Shown: one piece after another, positions 6,680-15,972 of the stretch | Layout of the letters: each line of letters opens with the position of its first letter | Numbering within the stretch: the stretch's first letter is position 1 | Assembly: GCA_003258405.1 (NCBI GenBank) | Contig: QKPN01000005.1 | Span: 1 to 64,000, forward strand | Source of the DNA: Rhodobacteraceae bacterium DSL-40 | GTDB taxonomy: Bacteria > Pseudomonadota > Alphaproteobacteria > Rhodobacterales > Rhodobacteraceae | Length of the DNA: 64,000 nt | Direction: 5' to 3' | Notes under the pieces: generated by a model | The model's database searches: none | Told to the model about the DNA's origin: nothing | What the model saw: only the letters and a program-made list of their open reading frames with translations | Translations under genes and position numbers: made by a program

Positions 6680-8212
6680 TCACCCTGCCTCGGCTGCTTC
6701 AGAGAAAATGCGGGCATGCGCTTCGCGGAGCGCATTCTTCTGCACCTTGCCCATCGTGTTTCGGGGAAGCTCGTTCATCAGCACGTAGGCCCGAGGCTGC
6801 TTGAACCCGGCAAGCGTGTCGCGAAGGCGCGTGCGGATGGCCTCGATTTCGGGTGTCTCGCCTTTGCGGGCAACCAGGATCGCGACAACGCTCTCGCCGA
6901 AGTCGGCATGTGGCACCCCGATGACCGCACTCTCCAGAACGCCGGGTTGTTCGTCGAGTACGAGTTCGATTTCCTTCGGATAGATGTTGAAGCCGCCGGA
7001 AATGATGAGATCCTTGTTGCGCCCGACGATCGTCACGTAGCCGTCCGCATCGACGTGGCCGAGATCGCCGGTGATGAAGAAGCCGTTCTCGCGCAATTCC
7101 TCGGCGGTCTTTTCAGGCATCTGCCAGTAGCCTTTGAAGACGTTCGGGCCACGCACCTCGATGAGTCCGATCTCGCCCTGCGGAAGTTCGGCGCCTGTTG
7201 CAGGGTCGGTGACCTTGAGCTCGACGCCTGGCAGCGGAAAGCCCACGGTGCCGGCGCGCCGCTCTCCCTCGTAGGGGTTCGAGGTGTTCATGTTCGTCTC
7301 TGTCATGCCGTAGCGCTCGAGGATCCGGTGGCCGGTTCGCGCCTCGAAAAGCTGATGCGTTTCGGCGAGAAGCGGTGCCGAGCCCGAGATGAAGAGGCGC
7401 ATTTTCGCGACAAGGTCACGGGTGAGGCGCGGATCGTCGAGGAGGCGGGTGTAGAAGGTCGGTACACCCATCATCGCGGTCGCCTTCGGAAGCGCCGCGA
7501 TGACGGCATCGATCTCGAATTTCGGCAGGAAGATCATCGCGCCCCCTGCGAGCAGCGTCACGTTCGTCGCGACGAAAAGCCCGTGGGTGTGGAAGATTGG
7601 AAGCGCATGGAGGAGGACGTCGGATGCGGTGAATTGCCAGTAGTCGACAAGCATTTCCGAGTTCGAGAGCAGGTTGGCCTGCGTCAGCATTGCGCCCTTC
7701 GAACGCCCCGTCGTTCCGGAGGTGTAAAGGAAAGCCGCGAGGTCATCCTCGCTGCGGGCAGTCGTTTCGAAGTGTTCTGATTGGGCGGCCGCGCGTTCGG
7801 CAAAGGAGCCGCTGCCATCGGCGCCGAGGGTGGCGAGCACTGCGCCATGCGCCGTTGCGACCGGCGCCAAGGCCGTTTCCGAGGCAGGATCGCAGAGCAG
7901 CAGCTTCGCGCCGGAATTTCCGACAAAGTAGTCGAGTTCGGCGGGTGTGTAGGCGGTATTGAGCGGCAGGAAGATGACACCGGCCTGGGTGCAGGCGGCA
8001 TAGACCGCGAGCGCCTCCGGGCCCTTCTGGATCTGCACTGCGAGCCGGTCTCCGGGCAAGAGGCCGATCTGCGTGATCGCATTGGCATAGCGGGCAGCCC
8101 GCCGGACGAACGCATCGTGGGTGATGGTCTCACCCGATGGCAGATGAAGGAAAGGTGTCTGCCGTCCGGCATGGCGGCCGAAGAGGCGGTCGTAGAGGGG
8201 ATTTTCAGGCAT
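6680..8212 (-). CDS. matB: Malonyl-CoA synthetase (malonate--CoA ligase)
   Basis: A 510-residue member of the ANL (acyl-adenylating) superfamily that makes malonyl-CoA from malonate, ATP and CoA. The AMP-binding motif LYTSGTTGRSKGAML is at residues 162-176; the A8 hinge region (ITGDLGHVDADGYVTIVGR) and the C-terminal PRNTMGKVQKN with the catalytic lysine are present. The start MPENPLYDRLF at 8212 overlaps the last codons of the decarboxylase gene by 8 bp, so the two are coupled. Together they convert malonate to acetyl-CoA. Other medium-chain ligases share the fold; the partner decarboxylase is what makes MatB likely. Confidence 0.92.
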   Translation of the reverse strand: MPENPLYDRLFGRHAGRQTPFLHLPSGETITHDAFVRRAARYANAITQIGLLPGDRLAVQIQKGPEALAVYAACTQAGVIFLPLNTAYTPAELDYFVGNSGAKLLLCDPASETALAPVATAHGAVLATLGADGSGSFAERAAAQSEHFETTARSEDDLAAFLYTSGTTGRSKGAMLTQANLLSNSEMLVDYWQFTASDVLLHALPIFHTHGLFVATNVTLLAGGAMIFLPKFEIDAVIAALPKATAMMGVPTFYTRLLDDPRLTRDLVAKMRLFISGSAPLLAETHQLFEARTGHRILERYGMTETNMNTSNPYEGERRAGTVGFPLPGVELKVTDPATGAELPQGEIGLIEVRGPNVFKGYWQMPEKTAEELRENGFFITGDLGHVDADGYVTIVGRNKDLIISGGFNIYPKEIELVLDEQPGVLESAVIGVPHADFGESVVAILVARKGETPEIEAIRTRLRDTLAGFKQPRAYVLMNELPRNTMGKVQKNALREAHARIFSEAAEAG

Positions 8213-9467
8213 CGGTTCCGGTCCGGAGCTGGGGGGCAGGCAGGGGGGCACGGGCGAGATTCAGAATCTCTTTTGCCGCGACAACCTTGTTGTTGTTCGC
8301 GAAATCCTCGTGATTCTTCGAGATCCGCTTCAGGTCATAGAGATAGTTCACCATTGCGCCCCCCGATTGGGTGAGACCGTTTGGGGACAGATCGCCCATC
8401 GGGTGGATGTTGTGAATGAAGGCGCCATTGTTGAGGTGGAAACGGGCCACCGGATCCAGCGGCTTCTCTTCCCTGCGCTTGGCATTGATCAGGTAATGCG
8501 CCGCAAGCAGCCGGAGCGTCTCCGGGCTTCCGGCGCGGTCGCCAAGGCCTTCGCTCTCGACCCAGCGCATAAGGCCGGGGATGGGCGAGAGCGTGACGAA
8601 GGACTTAAGCTGCGGAAGTTCTCGCGAAAGATCCTCCACCACCTGCTTGATGAGAGAGTTGCCGAAGGAGATCCCGGCGAGCCCGGCCTGGCAGTTCGAG
8701 ATGGAATAGAAGACCGCCGTGTCGGCCTCGCCCGGCTTCAGCTCGGGGCGCTCTTCGGCGAGCAGGCCCTGGATCGAGCCTGGGATGCCCCTGGTCAACG
8801 CAACCTGGACGAAGATCAGCGGCTCGTCCGGCATGACCGGGTGGAAGAAGCCGAAGCAGCGCCGGTCGGCCGGGCGCAGGCGGCGGCGCAGGTCGTCCCA
8901 GGAATGGATGGCATGCACTGCCTCGTAGGCGATGATCTTGTCGAGAATATGCGCGGGGCTCTCCCAGTTGATCGGCCTGAGCACGAGGAAGCCGCGGTTG
9001 AACCACGAGGCGAAGAGATGGCGGAGATCCGACTCGACCCGGGCCAGGGCGGGATCATCGCCGGCAAGCCGGAGCAGGTCTGCCCGCATCTCCACGAGCC
9101 GGCCGGTCGCGCCCGGCACCTGGTTGAGGCGGCGGGCAAGCTCCTGGCGTCGCGGCTCGGACGCGGCCATCAGGCGGCCGTAGTTCCTCTTGGACGGATC
9201 GGCACCGTAAGCCTCGAGGGCGGAGCGCATCGCGTCCGCATCGATGTCCAGTTCGCGGCCGAGGTATTCAAAGAACGAGCGCTTCCGATCGTCGGTTCGT
9301 GCGGCATAGCGGTCGAGGATCTGGCGGGCGAGCGCCATTCCCGACACTTCGCCGCGGCTCGTCAGAAGGTCCTGCGCGAGTTGGCGCATCGGTCGGTCGT
9401 CGCGGGTTTCGGCCGCTGCATAGCGGCGCTCGAAGAGTGTGGACAGAAGGTCGGCCATCAGGCTCAT
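8205..9467 (-). CDS. matA: Malonyl-CoA decarboxylase
   Basis: A 420-residue protein that decarboxylates malonyl-CoA to acetyl-CoA. The ATG at 9467 (MSLMADLL) is chosen because GAGGAG sits 7 nt upstream. The N-terminal helical domain (residues about 1-180) is followed by the catalytic GNAT-like domain, with YSISNCQAGLAGISFGNSL and the conserved end block HLNNGAFIHNIHPMGDLS and GLTQSGGAMVNYLYDL, containing the catalytic histidine. Length and layout match bacterial MatA. It is the first gene of a matA-matB operon on the minus strand; no FadR-like MatR regulator is adjacent. Confidence 0.93.
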   Translation of the reverse strand: MSLMADLLSTLFERRYAAAETRDDRPMRQLAQDLLTSRGEVSGMALARQILDRYAARTDDRKRSFFEYLGRELDIDADAMRSALEAYGADPSKRNYGRLMAASEPRRQELARRLNQVPGATGRLVEMRADLLRLAGDDPALARVESDLRHLFASWFNRGFLVLRPINWESPAHILDKIIAYEAVHAIHSWDDLRRRLRPADRRCFGFFHPVMPDEPLIFVQVALTRGIPGSIQGLLAEERPELKPGEADTAVFYSISNCQAGLAGISFGNSLIKQVVEDLSRELPQLKSFVTLSPIPGLMRWVESEGLGDRAGSPETLRLLAAHYLINAKRREEKPLDPVARFHLNNGAFIHNIHPMGDLSPNGLTQSGGAMVNYLYDLKRISKNHEDFANNNKVVAAKEILNLARAPLPAPQLRTGTDA

Positions 9468-9667
9468 GGTCTGGCTCCTCACGTCGGATCTGGCGCACGT
9501 TGGCAGTCCGCAGCAGGCGTTTCCAGGGCGAGCCTAGCAGGCATCCAGCCAAGAGGAAAAGCCGGAGCTCGGCTCAAGTTTTCGGTAATGACGGCGGCAA
9601 AGGCGGGCCTTCGCGTGCGGCCGGTTTCGCGCTATGCGAAGCGGAGGCGTCTCGGAAGGGGAATGTG

Positions 9668-10393
9668 ATGAAAAGGGCCCGAACCGATCTCGTGATCTTC
9701 GATTGCGACGGGGTCCTCATCGACAGCGAGATCATCAGTGCAAGGGTGCTCATAGCGGAGCTCGCGCGCGTCGGCATCGTGCTCGACCTCGACCATGTGC
9801 GGCGGCACTTCCTTGGTAGGAGCTTTCCAACCGTCGCCGAGGACATTCGGCGGAATTTCGAGTGCCCATTGCCCGGCGATTTCGAAGCGCGCTACCGAAC
9901 GGGGCTGATCGCGGAGTTCCAGCGGAGCCTGCGGTTGACGGAGGGGCTCATGCCCGTGCTGGATCGGATCTGCGTCCCCGCCTGCGTCGCCACGAGCAGC
10001 AGCCCGCCGCGGGTCGCACAGGCGCTGCGCATCGTGGGGCTTGCGGACCGCTTCGGGGCTGACGTCTTTACCGCATCGGAAGTGCCGCGGGGCAAGCCCG
10101 CTCCCGATCTCTTCCTCCATGCGGCCTCGCGCATGGGTGTGGCGCCCAAGCGGTGTCTGGTGATCGAGGACAGCGTCCCGGGTATCGCCGCAGCGCTTGC
10201 AGCAGGCATGCCCGTGCTGCGTTACACCGGCGGTGCGCACTTGAAAGGTGAGGGCCTTCTGGCCAGTCAGTCGGCAGTCCCCGGTGTGGTGAGCTTTGAC
10301 TCATGGGCCGAATTCGCGCAGATTCGGCCCGATCTGATGAATGGGACAATACACGATGAATGGAGCTGTCGGGGGGGAGCGGAGCCGACTTGA
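9668..10393 (+). CDS. HAD-superfamily phosphatase of the polyol operon
   Basis: A 241-residue haloacid dehalogenase phosphatase of the beta-phosphoglucomutase-like group. Motif I is VIFDCDGVLIDSE at residues 9-21, motif II is CVATSSSPP around residue 105, motif III lysine is in VPRGKPAPDLFL, and motif IV is CLVIEDSVPG. An alpha-helical cap lies between motifs I and II. The start at 9668 follows GGAAGGGGAATGTG. The 3' end overlaps the SorC regulator gene by 38 bp, so it belongs to the smo/mtl locus, and a sugar or polyol phosphate is a plausible substrate. The exact substrate cannot be read from sequence. Confidence 0.85.
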   Translation: MKRARTDLVIFDCDGVLIDSEIISARVLIAELARVGIVLDLDHVRRHFLGRSFPTVAEDIRRNFECPLPGDFEARYRTGLIAEFQRSLRLTEGLMPVLDRICVPACVATSSSPPRVAQALRIVGLADRFGADVFTASEVPRGKPAPDLFLHAASRMGVAPKRCLVIEDSVPGIAAALAAGMPVLRYTGGAHLKGEGLLASQSAVPGVVSFDSWAEFAQIRPDLMNGTIHDEWSCRGGAEPT

Positions 10394-11315
10394 CGATGCC
10401 GCCCGGGCTGGATGGCTCTATTACGTCGCCGGAAACACCCAGGACGAGATCGCGCGGAAGCTCGGCGTTTCGCGACAGTCGGCGCAGCGCCTCGTCTCGC
10501 TCGCGGTCAGTGAGCGCCTGATCAAGGTCCGGCTCGACCATCCGATTGCGCGCTGCATGGAATTGAGCGCTGCCTTGCGGGAACGCCATAATCTCCGGCT
10601 CTGCGAGGTTGTGCCGAGCGATCCGGCTGCGCCAGGGCACCTTGCCGGAGTTGCGATCGTCGGCGCGACGGAACTCGAGAGGCTTCTTAAATCGAAGGAG
10701 CCGAAGATCATCTCGATGGGGACGGGGCGCGCCCTGCTGGCTTGCGTCGAGCAGATGCCGGCCATGGAGTGCCCGCACCATCGCATCGTCTCGATGCTGG
10801 GCAACATGATGTCGGACGGGGCCGCGACGCCCTACAACGTCGTGATCCGCATGGCGCAGCGGGTGAATGCGCGGCACTATCCGATGCCGCTGCCGGTGCT
10901 GGCGCGCAATCCGGAGGAACTGGCGATCCTCCATGCGCTCGAGCCGGTCAGCAATACGCTCGAGCTCTGTCGGCAGGCCGACATTTCCTTCGTCGGAGTG
11001 GGCAATCTTGATCTCAGGGCCCCGCTTGTCGCCGACGGCTTCGTGCGGCCTGATGAACTCAGAGCGCTCGAGCGGGCAGGGGCAATCGGGGAGATCACAG
11101 CCTGGGTCTATGACGAGAATGGGCAATTGATCCATGGGCTGACCAATAACCGCGTTGCAAGCGCTCCGCTTGATGTGGACGCAACCCGTCCTGTCGTCGG
11201 GATCGCCACCGGTACGGTGAAGGCGCCCGCGATCGCCGCTGCACTCAAGGGCCGCCTCATAAACGGCCTCATCACCGACGAGGCCACGGCCCAGCTGGTA
11301 CTCGAACTCGACTGA
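10356..11315 (+). CDS. SorC/DeoR-type sugar-responsive transcription regulator
   Basis: A 319-residue protein with an N-terminal helix-turn-helix (AGNTQDEIARKLGVSRQSAQ, residues about 27-46) and a large C-terminal sugar-phosphate-binding domain (SMGTGRALLACVEQ, ISFVGVGNLDLRAPL). This is the SorC layout, in which a phosphorylated or free sugar alters DNA binding. The ATG at 10356 lies inside the HAD gene, and transporter genes follow 175 bp downstream. It most likely controls the smoEFGK-mtlK operon, as the equivalent gene does in Rhodobacter polyol clusters. Another in-frame ATG at 10341 is possible. Confidence 0.9.
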   Translation: MNGAVGGERSRLDDAARAGWLYYVAGNTQDEIARKLGVSRQSAQRLVSLAVSERLIKVRLDHPIARCMELSAALRERHNLRLCEVVPSDPAAPGHLAGVAIVGATELERLLKSKEPKIISMGTGRALLACVEQMPAMECPHHRIVSMLGNMMSDGAATPYNVVIRMAQRVNARHYPMPLPVLARNPEELAILHALEPVSNTLELCRQADISFVGVGNLDLRAPLVADGFVRPDELRALERAGAIGEITAWVYDENGQLIHGLTNNRVASAPLDVDATRPVVGIATGTVKAPAIAAALKGRLINGLITDEATAQLVLELD

Positions 11316-11416
11316 GCCTCCCACCGCGCTACCTTCTTCAAGATATATCGCAACCGGGGCGCGACTGGCGCTCTGTCCCGCTAACCTTGTCAGCAGGATT
11401 TTGCTTAGGATTTTCC

Positions 11417-11464
11417 TTGACTCGACTCTCATAGTGATCGAGTACTTGCCCATAAGGGTAGCAA
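11417..11464 (+). promoter_or_regulatory. Candidate smo operon promoter and operator
   Basis: TTGACT at 11417-11422 is a reasonable -35 box; 17-18 nt downstream the sequence GAGTACT is only a weak -10 box. Immediately after it, TTGCCCATAAGGGTAGCAA at 11446-11464 has matching ends (TTGC and GCAA) and CCC/GGG inside, giving an imperfect dyad. It lies 27 bp before the smoE start and is a plausible SorC operator. Support is positional and by eye only. Confidence 0.35.
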
Positions 11465-11490
11465 ATGCCCAATCTCCAGGGAGGACCACC

Positions 11491-12801
11491 ATGAAGAATT
11501 CCATCACCGCGCTCCTCGGTGCGAGCGCGATGACCCTCGTTGCCTCGGCCGGGTTTGCAGAAACGCTCACCGTCGCGACCGTGAACAACGGCGACATGAT
11601 CCGCATGCAGGGCCTGATGCAGGCGTTTTATGAGGCGCATCCCGATATCCAGGTGAACTGGGTCACGCTGGAAGAAAATGCGCTGCGGCAGCAGGTCACG
11701 ACCGACATCGCGACCGGCGGCGGCCAGTATGACGTGCTGACGATCGGCACCTACGAGGTTCCTATCTGGGGCAAGCAGGGCTGGCTCGTGCCGCTCGACA
11801 ACCTTTCCGCAGATTACGACGTCGATGATCTACTTCCGGCGGTACGTGGCGCGCTGTCCGTCGATGACACGCTTTTCGCCCTGCCGTTCTACGGCGAGTC
11901 GGCGATGATTATGTATCGCACCGATCTTGCCGAGAAGGCCGGGATCCAGATGCCCGCGAGCCCGACCTGGACCGATGTCAAGGCCGCCGCCAAGGCGATG
12001 ACCGACAAGGACAACGAAATCTACGGCATCTGCCTGCGGGGCAAGGCCGGCTGGGGCGAGAACATGGCACTCCTCGGCGCCATGTCCAACAGTTACGGTG
12101 CGCGCTGGTTCGACATGGACTGGAACCCGCAGTTAGACAGCGCCGAGTGGCAGGAAACCGTCGCCGACTATCTCGACCTGATGCAGAACTACGGGCCTCC
12201 TGGTGCGTCCTCCAACGGTTTCAACGAAAACCTGACGCTGTTCCAGCAGGGCAAGTGCGGGATGTGGATCGATGCGACGGTCGCCGCGGGCTTCGTGACC
12301 GGCCCGGATTCGACCGTTGCAGACAGTGTGGGCTTTGCTCAATTCCCGAACAAGGAAGGCGTGGACAACCACGGAAACTGGCTCTGGGCCTGGTCACTGG
12401 CCATACCTGCCTCGTCGCAGAAGCAGGACGCTGCGAAGACCTTCATCGAATGGGCGACGTCGAAGGAATACACCGAGCTGGTGGCTTCCGAGCAGGGCTG
12501 GCGGGCAGCTCCTCCGGGCACTCGCAGCTCGCTGTATGAAAACCCCGACTATCTCGCCGATGCTCCTTTCGCCGAGATGACGCTTGAATCGATGAATGCA
12601 GTAAACACACAGCATCCATCCGTGCAGGACACCCCCTACACCGGCGCGCAGTTCGTCGCGATCCCCGAGTTCCAGGGGATCGGCACCGATGTGGGCCAGC
12701 AGATGTCGGCAGCGCTTGCCGGGCAGAAGTCGGGTGAGGAGGCTCTGGCCGAAGCCCAGACGCTGACCGACGATGCGATGATCGACGCCGGATACAAGTA
12801 A
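11491..12801 (+). CDS. smoE: Polyol (sorbitol/mannitol) ABC transporter substrate-binding protein
   Basis: A 436-residue periplasmic binding protein of the extracellular solute-binding family 1. The signal peptide MKNSITALLGASAMTLVASA ends after AGFA at about residue 23. The mature start LTVATVNNGDMIRMQGLM, the segment YDVLTIGTYEVPIWGKQGWL and the hinge PFYGESAMIMYRTDL match SmoE/MtlE proteins. The ribosome site is GGGAGGACCACC just before the ATG at 11491. It binds mannitol or sorbitol and feeds SmoF, SmoG and SmoK. A stable hairpin follows the gene and may keep its mRNA abundant relative to the permease genes. Confidence 0.9.
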   Translation: MKNSITALLGASAMTLVASAGFAETLTVATVNNGDMIRMQGLMQAFYEAHPDIQVNWVTLEENALRQQVTTDIATGGGQYDVLTIGTYEVPIWGKQGWLVPLDNLSADYDVDDLLPAVRGALSVDDTLFALPFYGESAMIMYRTDLAEKAGIQMPASPTWTDVKAAAKAMTDKDNEIYGICLRGKAGWGENMALLGAMSNSYGARWFDMDWNPQLDSAEWQETVADYLDLMQNYGPPGASSNGFNENLTLFQQGKCGMWIDATVAAGFVTGPDSTVADSVGFAQFPNKEGVDNHGNWLWAWSLAIPASSQKQDAAKTFIEWATSKEYTELVASEQGWRAAPPGTRSSLYENPDYLADAPFAEMTLESMNAVNTQHPSVQDTPYTGAQFVAIPEFQGIGTDVGQQMSAALAGQKSGEEALAEAQTLTDDAMIDAGYK

Positions 12802-12873
12802 ACCCGGTCCGATCCACGCCTGCGTGGGCCACCTTCCCTAACTGGTCCGCGCGCTGCCGGATCGCATTTTCCT

Positions 12874-12905
12874 GGTGCTGCCGTTCGCTCCGGCACGGCA
12901 GCACC
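12874..12905 (+). other. Intercistronic stem-loop after smoE
   Basis: GGTGCTGCCG at 12874-12883 pairs perfectly with CGGCAGCACC at 12896-12905 around a 12-nt loop, in the 208-bp gap between smoE and smoF. It has no T-run, so it is unlikely to be a simple terminator. Such hairpins after binding-protein genes usually protect the upstream message or attenuate downstream transcription. Confidence 0.6.
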
Positions 12906-13009
12906 GATCGACAGCGTCCGGCTCCTCTGTCGCCCGGGACCCTTCCATCTCGGTGCAGCCATGCGCCGTCCGGCCCCGATCCACCGCCCCTCCCTCGTTG
13001 GAGCGCCCC

Positions 13010-13879
13010 ATGGCCACACAAGCCTCGCGATCCGCTGCACGTCTCATGATATCGCCGACGGTCATCCTCCTGTTTCTCTGGATGGCGATCCCGCTCGGCA
13101 CGACAATCTACTACTCCCTTCAGCGCTATCAGCTGCTCTACCCCGACCGGTCCGGCTTTGTCGGGTTGCGGAACTACACCCGCTTCGTTCTCTCACCGGG
13201 CTTCGGTGGCGCGGTGGCCAACACGTTGATCCTCGTGCTCGGTGTGCTCATCGTCACCGTCGTTCTCGGCATCCTGATTGCCCTCCTGATCGATCGTCCG
13301 ATCTGGGGCCAGGGGCCAGTCCGCATTCTGGTGATCTCGCCCTTCTTCATCATGCCGCCTGTGTCCGCGTTGATCTGGAAGAACATGTTCTTCAACCCGT
13401 CGAACGGACTTTTTGCCGAAGCCGCGAAATACGTCGGCATGGCGCCATATGATTTCCTCGGGCAAGCGCCGCTCGCGTCGATCATCTTCATCGTTTCCTG
13501 GGAGTGGTTACCCTTCGCAACTCTGATCCTGCTCACTGCGCTGCAATCGCTCGATGGGGAGCAGCTCGAGGCGGCGGAGATGGATGGCGCCCCCCCGCTC
13601 TCCCGTTTCTGGTACATCATGCTGCCGCACATGAGCCGGGCGATAACCGTTGTCGTGCTGATCCAGACGATCTTCCTGCTGGGAGTTTTCGGCGAAATCC
13701 TCGTGACCACCAATGGCGGACCCGGCACTGCCTCCACCACGCTGCCCTTCCTGATCTACAAGGAAGCACTCCTTGACTTCGATGCCGGCACCGCTGCCGC
13801 AGGCGGGGTCGTCGCCGTCATTCTCGCAAACATCGTCGCCATCTTCCTGATGAAGGCGATCGGCAAGAACCTGGATTGA
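13010..13879 (+). CDS. smoF: Polyol ABC transporter permease
   Basis: A 289-residue MalF-type permease with six predicted membrane helices. The start MATQASRSAARLMISPTV at 13010 has TTGGAG about 7 nt upstream; upstream in-frame sequence is Pro/Arg-rich and not natural. The EAA loop that contacts the ATPase is EAAEMDGAPPLSRFWYIMLP at about residues 188-207. It forms the channel with SmoG, powered by SmoK. Confidence 0.9.
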   Translation: MATQASRSAARLMISPTVILLFLWMAIPLGTTIYYSLQRYQLLYPDRSGFVGLRNYTRFVLSPGFGGAVANTLILVLGVLIVTVVLGILIALLIDRPIWGQGPVRILVISPFFIMPPVSALIWKNMFFNPSNGLFAEAAKYVGMAPYDFLGQAPLASIIFIVSWEWLPFATLILLTALQSLDGEQLEAAEMDGAPPLSRFWYIMLPHMSRAITVVVLIQTIFLLGVFGEILVTTNGGPGTASTTLPFLIYKEALLDFDAGTAAAGGVVAVILANIVAIFLMKAIGKNLD

Positions 13880-13892
13880 GGAAACCGCACCC

Positions 13893-14723
13893 ATGGCACG
13901 TGTTGTCACTCCCGCACAGAAGTCGATCAATACAGCAGCCGCCTGGGTTGTGGCGCTGATCATCTTTTTCCCCATCCTCTGGACCTTCCTGACAAGCTTC
14001 AAGCCCGAGGAGGTCGCCGTCGCCTCGCCCCCGGTCTTCGTCGGCTTCGACTGGACGATGCAGAACTACCACGACGTCATCGCGCAGCGCGGCTATGGCT
14101 CGTATTTCTGGAACTCGGTGGTGATTTCCGTCGGTTCTACCGTGCTGGGCATGATCATCGCGATCCCGGCTGCCTGGGCCATGGCCTTCGTCCATGGCAA
14201 GCGGACCAAGGATCTGCTGATGTGGATGCTCTCGACCAAGATGATGCCGGCGGCCGGCGTCCTTGTGCCGATCTATCTGATGGGCAAGTCGCTGGGTCTC
14301 ATCGATACGCGCTTCATGCTGATGATCGTCCTGATGTTGATGAACCTGCCGATCATCGTCTGGATGCTCTACACCTACTTTCGTGAGATCCCCGGCGACA
14401 TTCTGGAAGCTGCCCGGATGGACGGCGCCAACCTGATGAGCGAGATCCTCTACGTACTGACGCCGATGGCCATCCCGGGGATTGCCTCCACCTTGCTGCT
14501 GAACGTCATCCTTGCCTGGAACGAGTCGTTCTGGACACTCAACCTCACGACCTTTCAGGCCGCTCCACTCACCAAATTCATCGCAGGTTTCTCGTCGCCG
14601 CAGGGCCTGTTCTACGGCAAGCTCTCTGCTGCATCCGTGATGGCGATTGTGCCAATCATGGTCATCGGCTGGTTCAGCCAGAAGCAGCTCGTTCGCGGAC
14701 TCACCTTCGGCGCTGTGAAATAG
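13893..14723 (+). CDS. smoG: Polyol ABC transporter permease
   Basis: A 276-residue MalG-type permease, 13 bp after smoF. It has six hydrophobic helices and the EAA loop [20 protein letters not shown] at about residues 170-189, followed by a final helix and the short basic-ended C-terminus typical of MalG homologues. It pairs with SmoF in the inner membrane. The next gene (smoK) follows after 10 bp, so smoF-smoG-smoK are one transcriptional unit. Confidence 0.92.
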   Translation: MARVVTPAQKSINTAAAWVVALIIFFPILWTFLTSFKPEEVAVASPPVFVGFDWTMQNYHDVIAQRGYGSYFWNSVVISVGSTVLGMIIAIPAAWAMAFVHGKRTKDLLMWMLSTKMMPAAGVLVPIYLMGKSLGLIDTRFMLMIVLMLMNLPIIVWMLYTYFREIPGDILEAARMDGANLMSEILYVLTPMAIPGIASTLLLNVILAWNESFWTLNLTTFQAAPLTKFIAGFSSPQGLFYGKLSAASVMAIVPIMVIGWFSQKQLVRGLTFGAVK

Positions 14724-14733
14724 GAATAGACTC

Positions 14734-15735
<1,002 letters not shown>

Positions 15736-15852
15736 GCCGGACGATTCAGCTTCCCGGCCGTTAGGGCCGTCACACCGCACCGGCCTGGCGGCGCCCGATA
15801 TGGCTCAGGCGCCGCAGAAACACCGGGGCGCGCCATACGAGCCGCCGCTTTT

Positions 15853-15878
15853 CCGGATGCGATCGTATCGCTGTCCGG
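15853..15878 (+). other. Intercistronic stem-loop before mtlK
   Basis: CCGGA at 15853-15857 pairs with TCCGG at 15874-15878, and inside it GCGAT pairs with ATCGC around a CGT loop. The hairpin is in the 237-bp gap between smoK and mtlK. It lacks a T-run and looks like a processing or stability element rather than a terminator. Confidence 0.45.
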
Positions 15879-15972
15879 GTGTGAGACTGCGCCGGCGGCA
15901 CATGAACGATCCGGTCGGCCGGCACTTGCATGGACCGGCAAACGGACACAGGACTGAAAAAGGGGTGACCTC

